64,000 nt of DNA, from the NCBI RefSeq assembly GCF_024868665.1, contig NC_079908.1, positions 1,678,000-1,741,999 of the forward strand, written 5' to 3'. Below, in pieces: positions 57,101-64,000 of the stretch (position 1 is the stretch's first letter; each line of letters starts with the position of its first letter). Under the pieces are notes generated by a model. That model was not told the DNA's origin. It did not search any database and worked only from the letters and a program-made list of their open reading frames with translations. This DNA comes from Triplophysa rosa (lineage: Eukaryota; Chordata; Actinopteri; Cypriniformes; Nemacheilidae). The position numbers and the translations under genes were made by a program.

Positions 57101-57652
57101 TCAGAGACTAGCAATATAAACTTTATCATATCCAATAATATCATTTTGTAGTTGGTGTACAAGTATGTGTGTCTTAGACAGACTGGTTTATACACACATT
57201 TTATTTTTACACAAAAATACAAAACTGATGTAACTCAAACGGTGTAGATGTCTATTGAATGTGACCGGAAGTGATGGTGGTTGTAGGGGTGCTGTAGATG
57301 CTACTGTACAAATCACGCTTTTGTTTTCTGAAGGTGCACAATAACTGGGGTTAAGTCAAATAACTATGATCAGGCGTTTATTTACTGTAATAATGGGGTG
57401 TATGCATTGGGGGCGATGATGTACTTCCGCTAAAATCTCAGCCAGCTATCTGCTGTTGTTGCGCTGAGCTGATTTTTTGATCATTTTCTGATATAAAAAG
57501 GATCATTGACATTGACAAAATGCTGTCTTGATTGCAGAGATGAGAGTCAACTGAAGGCTGATTTCATGCAGAACATGATTGAGGATCGCACTGAATCGGC
57601 GCTCTCTTACTACGAGTTCCTGCTGCATCTACAACAGCAAGTGTCCAAGTGA
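42139..57652 (+). CDS. sec24a: sec24a, COPII cargo adaptor Sec24A
   Basis: Twenty-two exons: 42139-42193, 45450-45884, 48681-48812, 49835-49977, 50074-50255, 50336-50438, 50686-50812, 51387-51496, 51602-51714, 51796-51914, 51999-52054, 52138-52344, 52549-52672, 52967-53125, 53218-53391, 53473-53583, 53665-53840, 53923-54060, 54210-54314, 54398-54490, 55026-55129, 57538-57652. They sum to 3081 bases: 1026 aa and TGA, slightly shorter than human SEC24A (about 1090). Sec24 binds Sec23 and selects cargo into COPII vesicles at ER exit sites. A Pro/Gln-rich N-terminus (1-300) precedes a zinc finger (Cys 363, 366, 384, 387), the trunk, beta-sandwich and helical domains, and a C-terminal gelsolin-like domain ending YYEFLLHLQQQVSK. 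sec24b is the closest alternative; the neighbours and ORF content favour sec24a. Confidence 0.94.
42194..43444. other. sec24a intron 1, first part
   Basis: CpG-rich for about 250 bases, then AT-rich. A degenerate palindromic MITE of the 'gttcaaattctgtcatcattt' family spans about 43139-43410, with complementary arms ctttcttccgcagaacac and gtgttctgcggaagaaag. Confidence 0.55.
43655..45185. mobile_element. piggyBac-like MITE with TTAA flanks (middle level)
   Basis: The element 43659-45181 is flanked by TTAA at 43655-43658 and 45182-45185. The ends aggggtcatatgg and catatgacccct are inverted copies. Removing the inner hAT leaves about 535 bases of non-coding sequence. Confidence 0.8.
43849..44844. 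mobile_element. Inner hAT of the nest, TSD GTTCACGG
   Basis: The element 43857-44836 (980 bp) has ends tagggctgggcgatatgg and cggcacagcccta. Identical flanks GTTCACGG lie at 43849-43856 and 44837-44844. The subterminal cgatat/atatcg motifs resemble 14234-15296. It is non-coding and the most recent of the three insertions. Confidence 0.9.
45450..45884 (+). CDS. sec24a: sec24a exon 2, Pro/Gln-rich N-terminus
   Basis: The acceptor is ttctctag and the donor gtacaa. It encodes a low-complexity segment rich in Pro, Gln, Ser, Asn and Tyr (PTYLNSTLAKAPTPPGP and onwards), as in vertebrate Sec24A/B. This part is thought to be disordered. Confidence 0.9.
46100..46545. repeat. Minisatellite, 44-bp and longer units
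   Basis: Units of the form agttttaaagtcacacgtgt, ctctccgtgctgcacgaggt and acgc (44 bases) are perfectly repeated around 46190-46370. They are flanked by longer variant units of about 60 bases with an extra 'ggttgcgtctctccgtg' block. The array starts near 46125 and decays after 46500. Confidence 0.85.
46754..48028. mobile_element. Nested hAT-type element with TSD CAAATATC
   Basis: The element 46762-48020 (1259 bp) has ends cagaggtgggtag and ctacccacctctg. Identical flanks CAAATATC lie at 46754-46761 and 48021-48028. The subterminal parts are repeats of 'acttttacttgagtaa'. A related end lies just left (46667), so it hit an older relative. An ORF at 47114-47560 has no recognisable domain. Confidence 0.88.
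48681..48812 (+). CDS. sec24a: sec24a exon 3
   Basis: The acceptor is ttgtaacag and the donor gtagaa. It encodes PPAMNVVAPQTHLPYGIPPT and a Pro run (VPPPPLTYHND), part of the disordered N-terminus. Confidence 0.86.
49120..49685. mobile_element. 550-bp hAT-type element with TSD GTTGGGCA
   Basis: The element 49128-49677 has ends tagtgttgggcgata and tatcggaacaacccca. Identical flanks GTTGGGCA lie at 49120-49127 and 49678-49685. Two internal copies of 'cgatacacgatagtatcg' sit near the two ends. It is non-coding, in sec24a intron 3. Confidence 0.85.
49835..49977 (+). CDS. sec24a: sec24a exon 4 with a tandem (NAGNAG) acceptor
   Basis: The 3' splice site reads ccagcag, so splicing after either AG keeps frame and differs by one codon (Ala). 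The exon encodes GSYSSQPGQMNRPMG through AQLYQQ. The donor is gtaagc. Confidence 0.85.
50686..50812 (+). CDS. sec24a: sec24a exon 7, zinc finger
   Basis: It encodes QLPVVTSSNIVRCRSC and KWKCNLCYRVND. The four Cys of the Sec24 zinc-binding domain (CRSC and CNLC) are all present. The sequence is almost the same as remembered human SEC24A. Confidence 0.94.
50917..51178. mobile_element. 246-bp hAT MITE with TSD CTGTAGAA
   Basis: The element 50925-51170 is flanked by CTGTAGAA at 50917-50924 and 51171-51178. The right end is aacagcccta; the left end is mutated (tgggacggttcaacgatg). The interior 'tttacataatatatgtctgt' matches the sar1b MITE at 34489-34793. Confidence 0.85.
51387..51496 (+). CDS. 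sec24a: sec24a exon 8, followed by a GC donor
   Basis: It encodes PEEFMYNPVSRSYGTPHKR to FIAPSEYM, then gcaagt. The next exon resumes LRPPQPAVYLF in phase 0. A GT donor three bases further would break the frame, so this is a GC-AG intron. The rest of the donor matches consensus. Confidence 0.9.
51602..54490 (+). CDS. sec24a: sec24a exons 9-20: trunk, beta-sandwich, helical and gelsolin parts
   Basis: Twelve exons with short introns. Recognisable stretches are FILDVSHNAVETGYLDVVC (trunk start), KIGFITFDSTVHFYN, SVFQTQLPTVGAGALKPREE, RYLTRKIGFEAVMRIRCTKG, MSIHTFHGNFFVRSTDLLSL, VDRSVSASLSDARDALTNAA, RLDERVFAMCQLKYQPLAYI and LSRDAAFLMDNG. These cover the cargo-binding and Sec23-binding body of Sec24. 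Donors at 52345 (gtttca), 53126 (gtctct) and 54061 (gttaga) are weak but GT. Confidence 0.92.
54491..55025. other. sec24a intron 20
   Basis: AT-rich, with a t-run near 54788. No repeat or coding signal was recognised. Confidence 0.6.
55398..56933 (-). mobile_element. Tc1/mariner transposon, near-complete
   Basis: The element 55400-56931 (1532 bp) is flanked by the TA dinucleotide at both ends. Terminal inverted repeats are about 200 bases (55400-55603 and 56728-56931), starting caggtgctggtc. The transposase lies on the minus strand, opposite to sec24a, in intron 21. The long repeats with an internal transposase are the IR/DR layout of Tc1 elements. An orphan end is at 24769. Confidence 0.93.
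55591..56648 (-). pseudogene. Tc1 transposase with a frame change
   Basis: The minus-strand frame from 56648 to about 56010 encodes a paired-type helix-turn-helix (VQKTTIDTLHKEGKTQKVIA, GCSQSSVSKHINRE), a basic GRKRCGRKK stretch and the first catalytic Asp (VMFSDESKFC). The second frame (56157-55591) supplies the second Asp (FIFQQDLAPAH) and the Glu in SPDLNPIENLWG, so the DDE triad residues are all present. The two readings overlap by about 150 bases around 56010-56157 and are out of frame, so this copy would not make full transposase. Confidence 0.88.
56934..57537. other. sec24a intron 21, distal part
   Basis: AT-rich and unique-looking. No repeat was recognised. Confidence 0.5.
57538..57652 (+). 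CDS. sec24a: sec24a last exon
   Basis: It begins after ttgattgcag in phase with exon 21 (split Arg). It encodes DESQLKADFMQNMIEDRTES and ALSYYEFLLHLQQQVSK, then TGA. Confidence 0.94.
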
Positions 57653-59451
57653 GCTGTTTTGAAGCAGAACCAGAGCAGTATTGAGCAGAAACGTTTTTCA
57701 CAGCCTCCTGAACACAATCCCACATCAAACACTGCCCACTCTGTGTTTTCTGTGTTTCTAAGAGAGGAGATGTAATGGCTCCAGCGGTTAACAGCTTTCT
57801 GAGAATCAGATACTCGCATATTAATGTGAATTTGAGCGCACTGCTTGACAATAGCAGTCACACTTCCTGACAATAAAGTATCATTTGTATCACACTAAAA
57901 GTGTTGTGCAGGAGTGTTGCTTGCTCTCCAGGACTCGAGCGGACACACAAACCGCTCATGAAATCTGACCTTGATGCAGTCATGATCTATTGAAAGATGA
58001 GTTTTTATTGAAGTCATTCTCATGTTTTGGATGAATCTGTTTGCCTCGGCACAGGTCTAGTCGTCGTTTGTAATTTATTGCCTTTTACTAAAAAAACCTA
58101 AATTGTAGGGAAAGCAATTTCTTCATCTAATAATCAGTGCAATTCTGCATTCATTCACACGCAGTTGTTTTCAAACTTAAACTTTGTCTCTTTTCTTTTA
58201 ATTATTGTTTTAATTTAAATTCAATATTTGCCTTAAATGAAGTTTATTTTGTTGGAAAACCTTTGTTAAAAGAAATACTTTGTAAGTATGTAATATTTTA
58301 ATAGGACATGGGAAAATTCAGACGCTCAACATTGTGACCTTTAAACATGATATATAAACCGCTATTGATAAACTTACGTTATACTGAACAGATTGTTGTT
58401 TTTAGAACAAGCATTATTTAGATCATGTTATATATAAAAATAAACTGCTTGGTTCTTTTAAAAATTGTTTAGTTTTTGTTTTGTTCATGAAATTTTTTCA
58501 ATGTTTTTCAATGTTTTATCTGCTGATCAGCTACAGATCCCATCTGTGTAAAACTTTGACAGATTTGCTGTTGTTGAAATTGGATTATTGCATTTAGGAG
58601 CTCCTGTAATGCAAAATAAATATTTACATACATTCTCAACAATAAATGGGTATTAATGTTAAGGGTCTTATGACTGGAGTACTATTGAAGACCTCTGACT
58701 GCTGAGAAATTTTTTTCACTTGTTTCATCTTTTTTTCTAATATATTTTTTTGTGAATCATCACAATGTGGTAAATCAGGCCTGAGTAGCATATTTGTTGT
58801 GAATATTTACCCAGGACATTTTTTCTGAATTTACACCAACCCCATACACGACTACCTCAAAAGTTTTAGAACTCGTATATAAAGAACACAAAATACAGGG
58901 CTTAAAGTTTTCCGACACCGTGCCGGATCTCCGGCTTGGCGTTTGACTGGGAGAAAAAAAGATTTACTTAAAAAAGATTACATTTTAAAAAGTTTCTTGA
59001 TATCAGTTCGAGTCCATAAGTTCGCCTACCAATGGTATGAGAGGAACACAGCTATCACTCTCAACCAAACCAACATTACTAACCAATCAGAATTAAAATG
59101 GGGCGGGTCTTGGTTGCAGGAGTGGAGTGGAGACGTCACTTACTTTGGAGAATTACGTTAACAAGCGAACAGTCGGCTGGATGGAGAGTACGTTTATAAA
59201 GCCTGAAGCGGGGAGCAGCTTTTAAGTCCATTACAAATATGACATTTACAAATTGGAGACATGCGTGCGCGCGCTAACTGCGAACGAGATATCAAGGATC
59301 GATTTCTAAAGCGTCTAAATCGTTCTCAAACTTCTTCACAGCTTATTGCACCTATCTCACAGTTATGTCACAAACATGGTCGCTTTTGTCTGAAGTGAGC
59401 GTAAAAAGTTGAGAAAGAAATCGGATGTCAATACATTAGTGACAGCAGCCT
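57653..59451. other. sec24a 3' UTR and flanking intergenic DNA
   Basis: The first aataaa (57872-57877) lies 220 bases after the stop, a plausible poly(A) signal. Others are at 58437 and 58613. A CpG-richer stretch at about 58890-59280 starts with gcttaaagttttccg and resembles a repeat end; its class was not identified. Confidence 0.5.
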
Positions 59452-59935
59452 GATATTTATGGAGGACTAAACCTGCAAAAATTATAAATATATAAACGAA
59501 TAAATGTAATAATATGAAAATAAATAAAGGAATGAATGGTTTGATAAAACAAAATAATTCGTTTTAGCTATTATTGATCTTAGCTTTAACTTTTTTCATT
59601 TTTTAAATTGATTTATTATTTTTTGTGTCCATTTTTTATTCTTTTTTATTATTATTATTTTATTTATCTTTCCTTTTATTTTTTACATTTATTCATTTAT
59701 ACGTTTATTTATTTTTGTATTTATTTATTATCGCATGTATTTATTTCCGCTTTTATTTATTTATTCTTGAATTTATTCTTACTTTTCTGTGTCTTGTATG
59801 ATAATTAGATGGGTTGGTCTTGCCTACTATTGGTTCAGCGTAGATTGAAGCGTTTGATCGATTACTCTTGACTTGTTTTGGACTAACGTCACGTCACTCA
59901 CTGATCGTTTGCTTCGTGTATAACGTTAAGTAACT

Positions 59936-60160
59936 ATGGCGGGCGCACAATTAGCTAGAGAGTTACAGCATTTAGCCAATGAAGTCGATAACCATGCATC
60001 AAATGACTGTGTGTCATTTAGATTAGGTGCGCTTATTGATGATTTATTACAGATTGACGGCGAGATAAATGACAAAGTTCTTCAAAATCTGTGCGAGTCA
60101 GAGGGTTCTAATGTGGTGACCAAGTTGCGGTTACAGGTCCTCTGCCAAAGAGGTGCATGA
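59936..60160 (+). CDS. Small ORF, left arm copy (unknown, possibly broken)
   Basis: The 74-codon ORF starts MAGAQLARELQHLANEVDNH and continues LIDDLLQIDGEINDKVLQNL. It looks helical and acidic. Compared with the right-arm copy it has lost 10 codons in frame and then diverges after CESEG into a different tail. It could be the first exon of a longer gene. From memory, similar N-termini occur in fish proteins that also carry an integrase-type core, but I cannot check this here. Confidence 0.4.
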   Translation: MAGAQLARELQHLANEVDNHASNDCVSFRLGALIDDLLQIDGEINDKVLQNLCESEGSNVVTKLRLQVLCQRGA

Positions 60161-60329
60161 ACGACCTCAGCAGATTCGTCGATTCTGAAAGCACAAGACG
60201 ACTTGATATTAAGATGTCTAATAAACACAGACTTTCTTGTTACATGATTTTGACATTCTTGTTAAGATTGCAAATTATTGGTATGATCGCCCGTAACGGC
60301 TGAAGCGAGGTGAAAAAATAAATAAAGCG

Positions 60330-60412
60330 ATTTGACACGGGATTCGTACCCATACAATAAAGCGAGGCAGCGTGTCACTACGGTAACAATCACACTAAGC
60401 TATTTCACGAGG
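60330..60412 (-). other. tRNA-like sequence (SINE head or degraded tRNA)
   Basis: Read on the minus strand, an A-box-like tagcttagtgtg (60402-60391) and a B-box-like ggtacgaatcc (60350-60340) are spaced as in a tRNA. The T arm pairs (tatggg with cccgtg). The B box differs from GGTTCGANTCC at one base. The 5' end (gcctcgtgaa) does not clearly pair with the 3' end, so a functional tRNA is unlikely. Confidence 0.55.
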
Positions 60413-60818
60413 CTAGCTGCTGCAGATCTTTGCAATAATATCGTCACACAACAATATGCAGCTGTATGAATCAAGGGAATATGCCCGTTTTAACTTGTGA
60501 CCTCTGTGTTATTTATCTCTTATGAAATGTAGTTTACGAGTACCGTTTAGTAACCACGTCTTTTTAGAAGGAATGGTTTCCATTTGATGGCCCCTGTAGT
60601 GAAAGAACGATGCTCATTACTACCGTGTTAACTTGTGACTTAAGTTCACTATGTCTCAATTCATTTACATTGTTACATCATGTTACATTAAATCTTTACG
60701 CTTTTTCTAACCGAAAGGCTGCTTATAACTATCACTTTGACAAAGCGTTAGCTTGCGACTTCGGTTTACAAGCTCATCTGTGTAGTTAAACCTTATTACA
60801 TTTTGTGCTTTATGATTT

Positions 60819-61049
60819 TCACCAGTTGAACTGTAACGCCACCATAGCACCCTCTGACTCGCAAAGATTTTGAATGTGCTGCAAAGAGGCTAACAACTGA
60901 GGAAGAACTTTGTCATTTATCTCGCCGTCAATCTGTAATAAATCATCAATAAGTGCATCTAATCTGAATGACACATAGTCATTTGATGCATGGTTATCGA
61001 CTTCACTGGCTAAATGCTGTAACTCTCTAGCTAATTGTGCGCCCGACAT
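60819..61049 (-). CDS. Small ORF, right arm copy (unknown)
   Basis: The 76-codon ORF starts MSGAQLARELQHLASEVDNH and includes DLLQIDGEINDKVLPQLLAS and LQHIQNLCESEGA. It is the fuller of the two copies. Most differences from the left arm are single substitutions that keep the frame open. No start-proximal signal peptide or domain is recognised. Confidence 0.45.
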   Translation of the reverse strand: MSGAQLARELQHLASEVDNHASNDYVSFRLDALIDDLLQIDGEINDKVLPQLLASLQHIQNLCESEGAMVALQFNW

Positions 61050-61590
61050 AGTTACTTAACGTTATACACGAAGCAAACGATCAGTGAGTGACGTGACGTT
61101 AGTCCAAAACAAGTCAAGAGTAATCGATCAAACGCTTCAATCTACGCTGAACCAATAGTAGGCAAGACCAACCCATCTAATTATCATACAAGACACAGAA
61201 AAGTAAGAATAAATTCAAGAATAAATAAATAAAAGTGGAAATAAATACATGCGATAATAAATAAATAAACGTATAAATAAATAAATGTAAAAATAAAAGG
61301 AAATGATAAATAAAATAATCTAAAAATAAAAAATAATAATAATTAAAAATAATTAAAAAATGGACACAAAAAATAAAAAATGGACACAAAAAATAAAAAA
61401 TCAATTTAAAAAATGAAAAGAAAAGTTAAAGCTAAGATCAATAATAGCTAAAACGAATTATTTTGTTTTATCAAACCATTCATTCCTTTATTTATTTTCA
61501 TATTATTACATTTATTCGTTTATATATTTATTTATTTATACATTTATTTATTTATAATTTTTGCAGGTTTAGTCCTCCATAGATATTCCT

Positions 61591-62734
61591 GCTAGTCTAT
61601 GTGGCTGATATGACTCAAATGAAAAGAGAACCACACACTGCTGACTCCGTAACCTTTGTAACTTTAATAGGAATTTATATTGTTTTCTTTTCAGTTTGTA
61701 GTTCAAAATTTGCCAGTAGGAGTTTCAAAATGGAAAATAAATCTGCCTCCACTAATTATTATAAAAAATTAACGAGCTCAAAAAGGTGATCACTTTCGCT
61801 TTTTTGAGGGCTCATTTATGATAACCTGCTTTGACCAACTGTGATCTCATTACTATGTGTTGTGGATGTGACTTGTGCCATATTATCACCATTAATACCT
61901 ATGAAACTAATGATTAAATTACAAGTTTACAAGTGCACATAATTCTTCAGAGATCTAGTCACTTTACTTTGCTCTCAAAATGCCACCCTCAATAGAACAA
62001 AAATGTGAGTCTTGTTTGTTTTCTTTTTAAAAAGTAGGATTTTTATTATGTTGAATTTTTTATATACCATAATTGCATAAAACTGGTTTTGTGGGTTATA
62101 ATTATGCCCACATTTCTTTCGAGTCATTCGGTGATCCATACACACATGGCATCAAAGTTTAAGAAACGTCTGTCTGAGAATCTCAAAACGGCATGTTACT
62201 AGTTAGTTTCAAGGGAAATAATTTTCTTGTTTGTTTGACAAATAACCCTGCCTATGTGTCTACTCTCGCAACCCCGCAAAAAAATGTTCAGGCTCAGGAT
62301 TTTTTTTTTGCTTTAACCCCTGAAAATAGTAAACTCTGTGGGAAAAACGCAAAAGGAAACTATGAGAATTATGTTAGGACTAACAAAAGATACAACTGTT
62401 TTAGCATTTCTTTTGCCTATATAGAAATGCTAATTATAGATATCCAAAATATCCTTCACTATATATAATGCTATGAGAACATAAGCTGACGCCACTGATC
62501 TTAACTGTATTGTATGTGTTAATCACATAGACACTATAAAACAGATCCATCTGAGTTTGTTTGGTATGTCGACGTTGTGGAGGTGAACTTTTATTTTGAA
62601 ACATATTTCGTCGTACTTTAGAGACCCGTGTTTGGTCTGACGTCATCATGTTGCGCGTGAGGTACCGCCCCAACAATAACGGATGAGTCGACTGATCCTT
62701 ATTAATATCTGATCTATCAGTAATAACGCGAGGT
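61591..62734. promoter_or_regulatory. Intergenic DNA and probable camlg promoter
   Basis: About 61600-62500 is AT-rich without recognised features. The last 150 bases are GC-richer, with a full palindromic CRE (TGACGTCA, 62638-62645) about 90 bases before the camlg ATG. A TATA box is not evident. Confidence 0.5.
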
Positions 62735-62879
62735 ATGGAGTTAAATGAGGAGATGGAGAGCAGTGAACAGCAGGAGAAACGCGCCGCCCAGAGACGCGCG
62801 GAGATCCGCAGGAGGAAACTGCTGCTAAATTCAGAGGATCGCATGAAGAAGATCGTGGGCTTCAGCGACAGTGACGCGT
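62735..62879 (+). CDS. camlg: camlg exon 1 (CAML/GET2), partial gene
   Basis: The ATG at 62735 opens MELNEEMESSEQQEKRAAQR then RAEIRRRKLLLNSEDRMKKI and VGFSDSDA. The RRAEIRRRKLLLNSE stretch matches the remembered human CAMLG N-terminus, the cytosolic basic motif that binds the TRC40/GET3 ATPase. CAML with WRB (GET1) inserts tail-anchored proteins into the ER membrane. The exon must end near 62877-62879, where gtgtgc (62878) or gtgcgt (62880) can serve as donor; which one is used is unclear. Later exons with the membrane segments lie beyond the window. Position next to sec24a matches human gene order. Confidence 0.85.
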
Positions 62880-62898
62880 GTGCGTTCCTCCGAATACT

Positions 62899-63130
62899 CA
62901 TTGTAGTTGTTTTTATACCGGATAGGGATCGTATTGTAACGTTAGTTGTTATTATACCGGATAGGGATCGTATTGTAACGTTAGTTGTTATTATACTGGA
63001 TAGGGATCGTATTGTAACGTTAGTTGTTATTATACCGGATAGGGATCGTATTGTAACGTTAGTTGTTATTATACCGGATAGGGATCGTATTGTAACGTTA
63101 GTTGTTATTATACTGGATAGGGATCGAGTA
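62899..63130. repeat. 39-bp minisatellite in camlg intron 1
   Basis: Six copies of a 39-base unit (core ggatagggatcgtattgtaa at 62919, 62958, 62997, 63036, 63075 and 63114). Units alternate between ataccgg and atactgg variants. Because 39 is a multiple of three, frames stay open on both strands and produce long spurious ORFs. Confidence 0.92.
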
Positions 63131-63189
63131 TTTGCCGTCTTGCTCAAAATGACAGCTGCTCGACGCGAGAATAGGTGCTTTCGACTTTA

Positions 63190-63314
63190 TGCGGTGCTGC
63201 GTAGACCGATCGACGTATGACATCAAACTACCGTTAGAGCGATTGGAAAGCACAGGTCTAGAGTCGCTCTCGTGGTACTATGATGTCATACGATCGGTCT
63301 GCGCAGCGCCTGCG
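63190..63314. repeat. Hairpin element, copy 2
   Basis: Arms of about 48 bases: gcggtgctgcgtagaccgatc pairs with gatcggtctgcgcagcgcc, and tatgacatcaaactacc with ggtactatgatgtcata. It is related to 26644-26767 in jade2 intron 9, with stronger pairing. Confidence 0.8.
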
Positions 63315-63330
63315 TTTAAGCGCATCATCT

Positions 63331-64000
63331 GTGCCATTAATATAATACAATCAATCGACGTTTTTGCATAAAGAAGGTGTTATTAATGGTTAACGCGACA
63401 AATGGTTGTTTACAATTTAGAGCAAGGTAAAGCTTTCTGTTTGTTTAGGTTTAAATTATAATTTGAATAACAATTTGTTAAACCAGGCCCCAGACAATCC
63501 CACTTGTTTTATTTGATAATTGTCACGTGAGTAAATTGCTGAGGGCTTTTATTTTGCAGTTAAGGCGTTAAGATATGTGTCTTGACAAAAATGTGCAGTG
63601 GCATAAAGATGCACTCACTCAGTTCACAATTAGATGCAACACAGGATGCTTTGTTTTGAACGAAATTTAAAGGATGACACTAAAATTTAAATAACCGCTT
63701 GTTTACAAAATATTGATAATTTTGTTCATATTTGTTATAGAATTGAGTTATAAATAGGTATGTCACTAAAAGATAAAATTACATTTTAATATAAAATTCA
63801 GAAAGGAATTAAGAAAGCCAACCCTCAAGGAAGAACTTATTAAAGTCCCCCTGTGGTCGATAAATGTGTCACTTAAAATTAATATTTGACCATCAAAATT
63901 ACATATTTAAAAGTTGTTTCTTGTGAAAATATTTTTCTGCCTTAAAATAGCTTGAATGTAACTAGTCTGCACTTCAGCTTTATTAAGTATACACATGATA
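63331..64000. other. camlg intron 1, AT-rich
   Basis: No exon, repeat or regulatory site was recognised. The next camlg exon is not in the window. Confidence 0.5.

Larger units (their letters stand above)
59452..61590. repeat. Large inverted duplication with captured small ORF
   Basis: The left arm (about 59452-60115) and right arm (about 60845-61590) are inverted copies. They run from tatggaggactaaacctgc at the outside, through an AT-rich block and the acgttaagtaactatg start region, to the gcgagtcagaggg region inside. The left arm lacks about 30 bases that the right arm keeps. Identity in the ORF is high (roughly a dozen differences over 190 bases by eye). The spacer is about 730 bases. Confidence 0.85.

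Noticed and set aside
57564..57873. Minus-strand ORFs over the last sec24a exon
   Set aside because: They are shadows of the coding exon and its 3' UTR.
60330..60412. Functional tRNA gene
   Set aside because: The acceptor stem does not pair well and the B box carries a mismatch, so I kept it only as tRNA-like.
62434..63147. A 237-aa minus-strand ORF with ITTNVTIRSLSG repeats
   Set aside because: It is the reverse reading of the same minisatellite plus camlg exon 1 and has no domain or promoter.
62735..63220. A 161-aa protein including the VIIPDRDRIVT repeats
   Set aside because: Only the first 45-50 codons resemble CAMLG. The remainder is the 39-bp minisatellite, which stays open because its period is a multiple of three, and a splice donor precedes it.

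Overview
The window is vertebrate nuclear DNA from a teleost fish. Its repeat content (hAT, Tc1 and piggyBac-like MITEs, a DANA-type SINE fragment and a Ty3/gypsy element) points to a cyprinid related to zebrafish. Genes are split into short exons with GT-AG introns, and a large share of intron and intergenic DNA is transposon-derived. I assembled exons by hand from open frame, splice sites and remembered human protein order. No alignment was run.

Four protein genes are present, in the order known from human 5q31: jade2 (+, coding 2394-28224, 11 coding exons, 827 aa), sar1b (-, coding 34172-39640, 6 coding exons, 198 aa), sec24a (+, coding 42139-57652, 22 exons, 1026 aa) and the first exon of camlg (+, from 62735). 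All exon phases agree and the first three reading frames close without internal stops. jade2 encodes a PHD-finger scaffold of HBO1 histone acetyltransferase complexes. sar1b (GTPase) and sec24a (cargo adaptor) are both COPII coat components and lie head to head about 0.9 kb apart, with NRF1-like, ETS-like and E-box motifs between them. camlg encodes the CAML/GET2 receptor subunit for tail-anchored protein insertion, so three of the four genes serve the early secretory pathway.

Layout: 1-2393 is repeat-rich DNA upstream of the first coding exon. 2394-28224 is jade2; its first two introns hold a broken Ty3/gypsy element with matching 5-bp target duplications (4400-9026), a decayed non-LTR element carrying a solo LTR (9934-12688), and a hAT inside a hAT placed at the exon 2 splice donor (13062-15651). 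28225-34171 is the tail-to-tail jade2/sar1b 3' region. 34172-41350 is sar1b. 41351-42138 is the shared promoter region. 42139-57652 is sec24a; its introns hold a three-level transposon nest (43453-45325), a hAT in a hAT with a 44-bp minisatellite (45998-48328), two further hAT-like insertions and a Tc1/mariner copy (55400-56931). 57653-62734 is intergenic and holds a large inverted duplication with a tRNA-like sequence in its spacer (59452-61590). 62735-64000 is camlg exon 1 and the start of intron 1, with a 39-bp minisatellite and a hairpin element also found in a jade2 intron.

I see no unknown multi-gene system. The more unusual signals are the inverted duplication that captures a small ORF, the paired hairpin elements, a transposon that duplicated splice-donor bases, and nested insertions that can be ordered in time from their target duplications.
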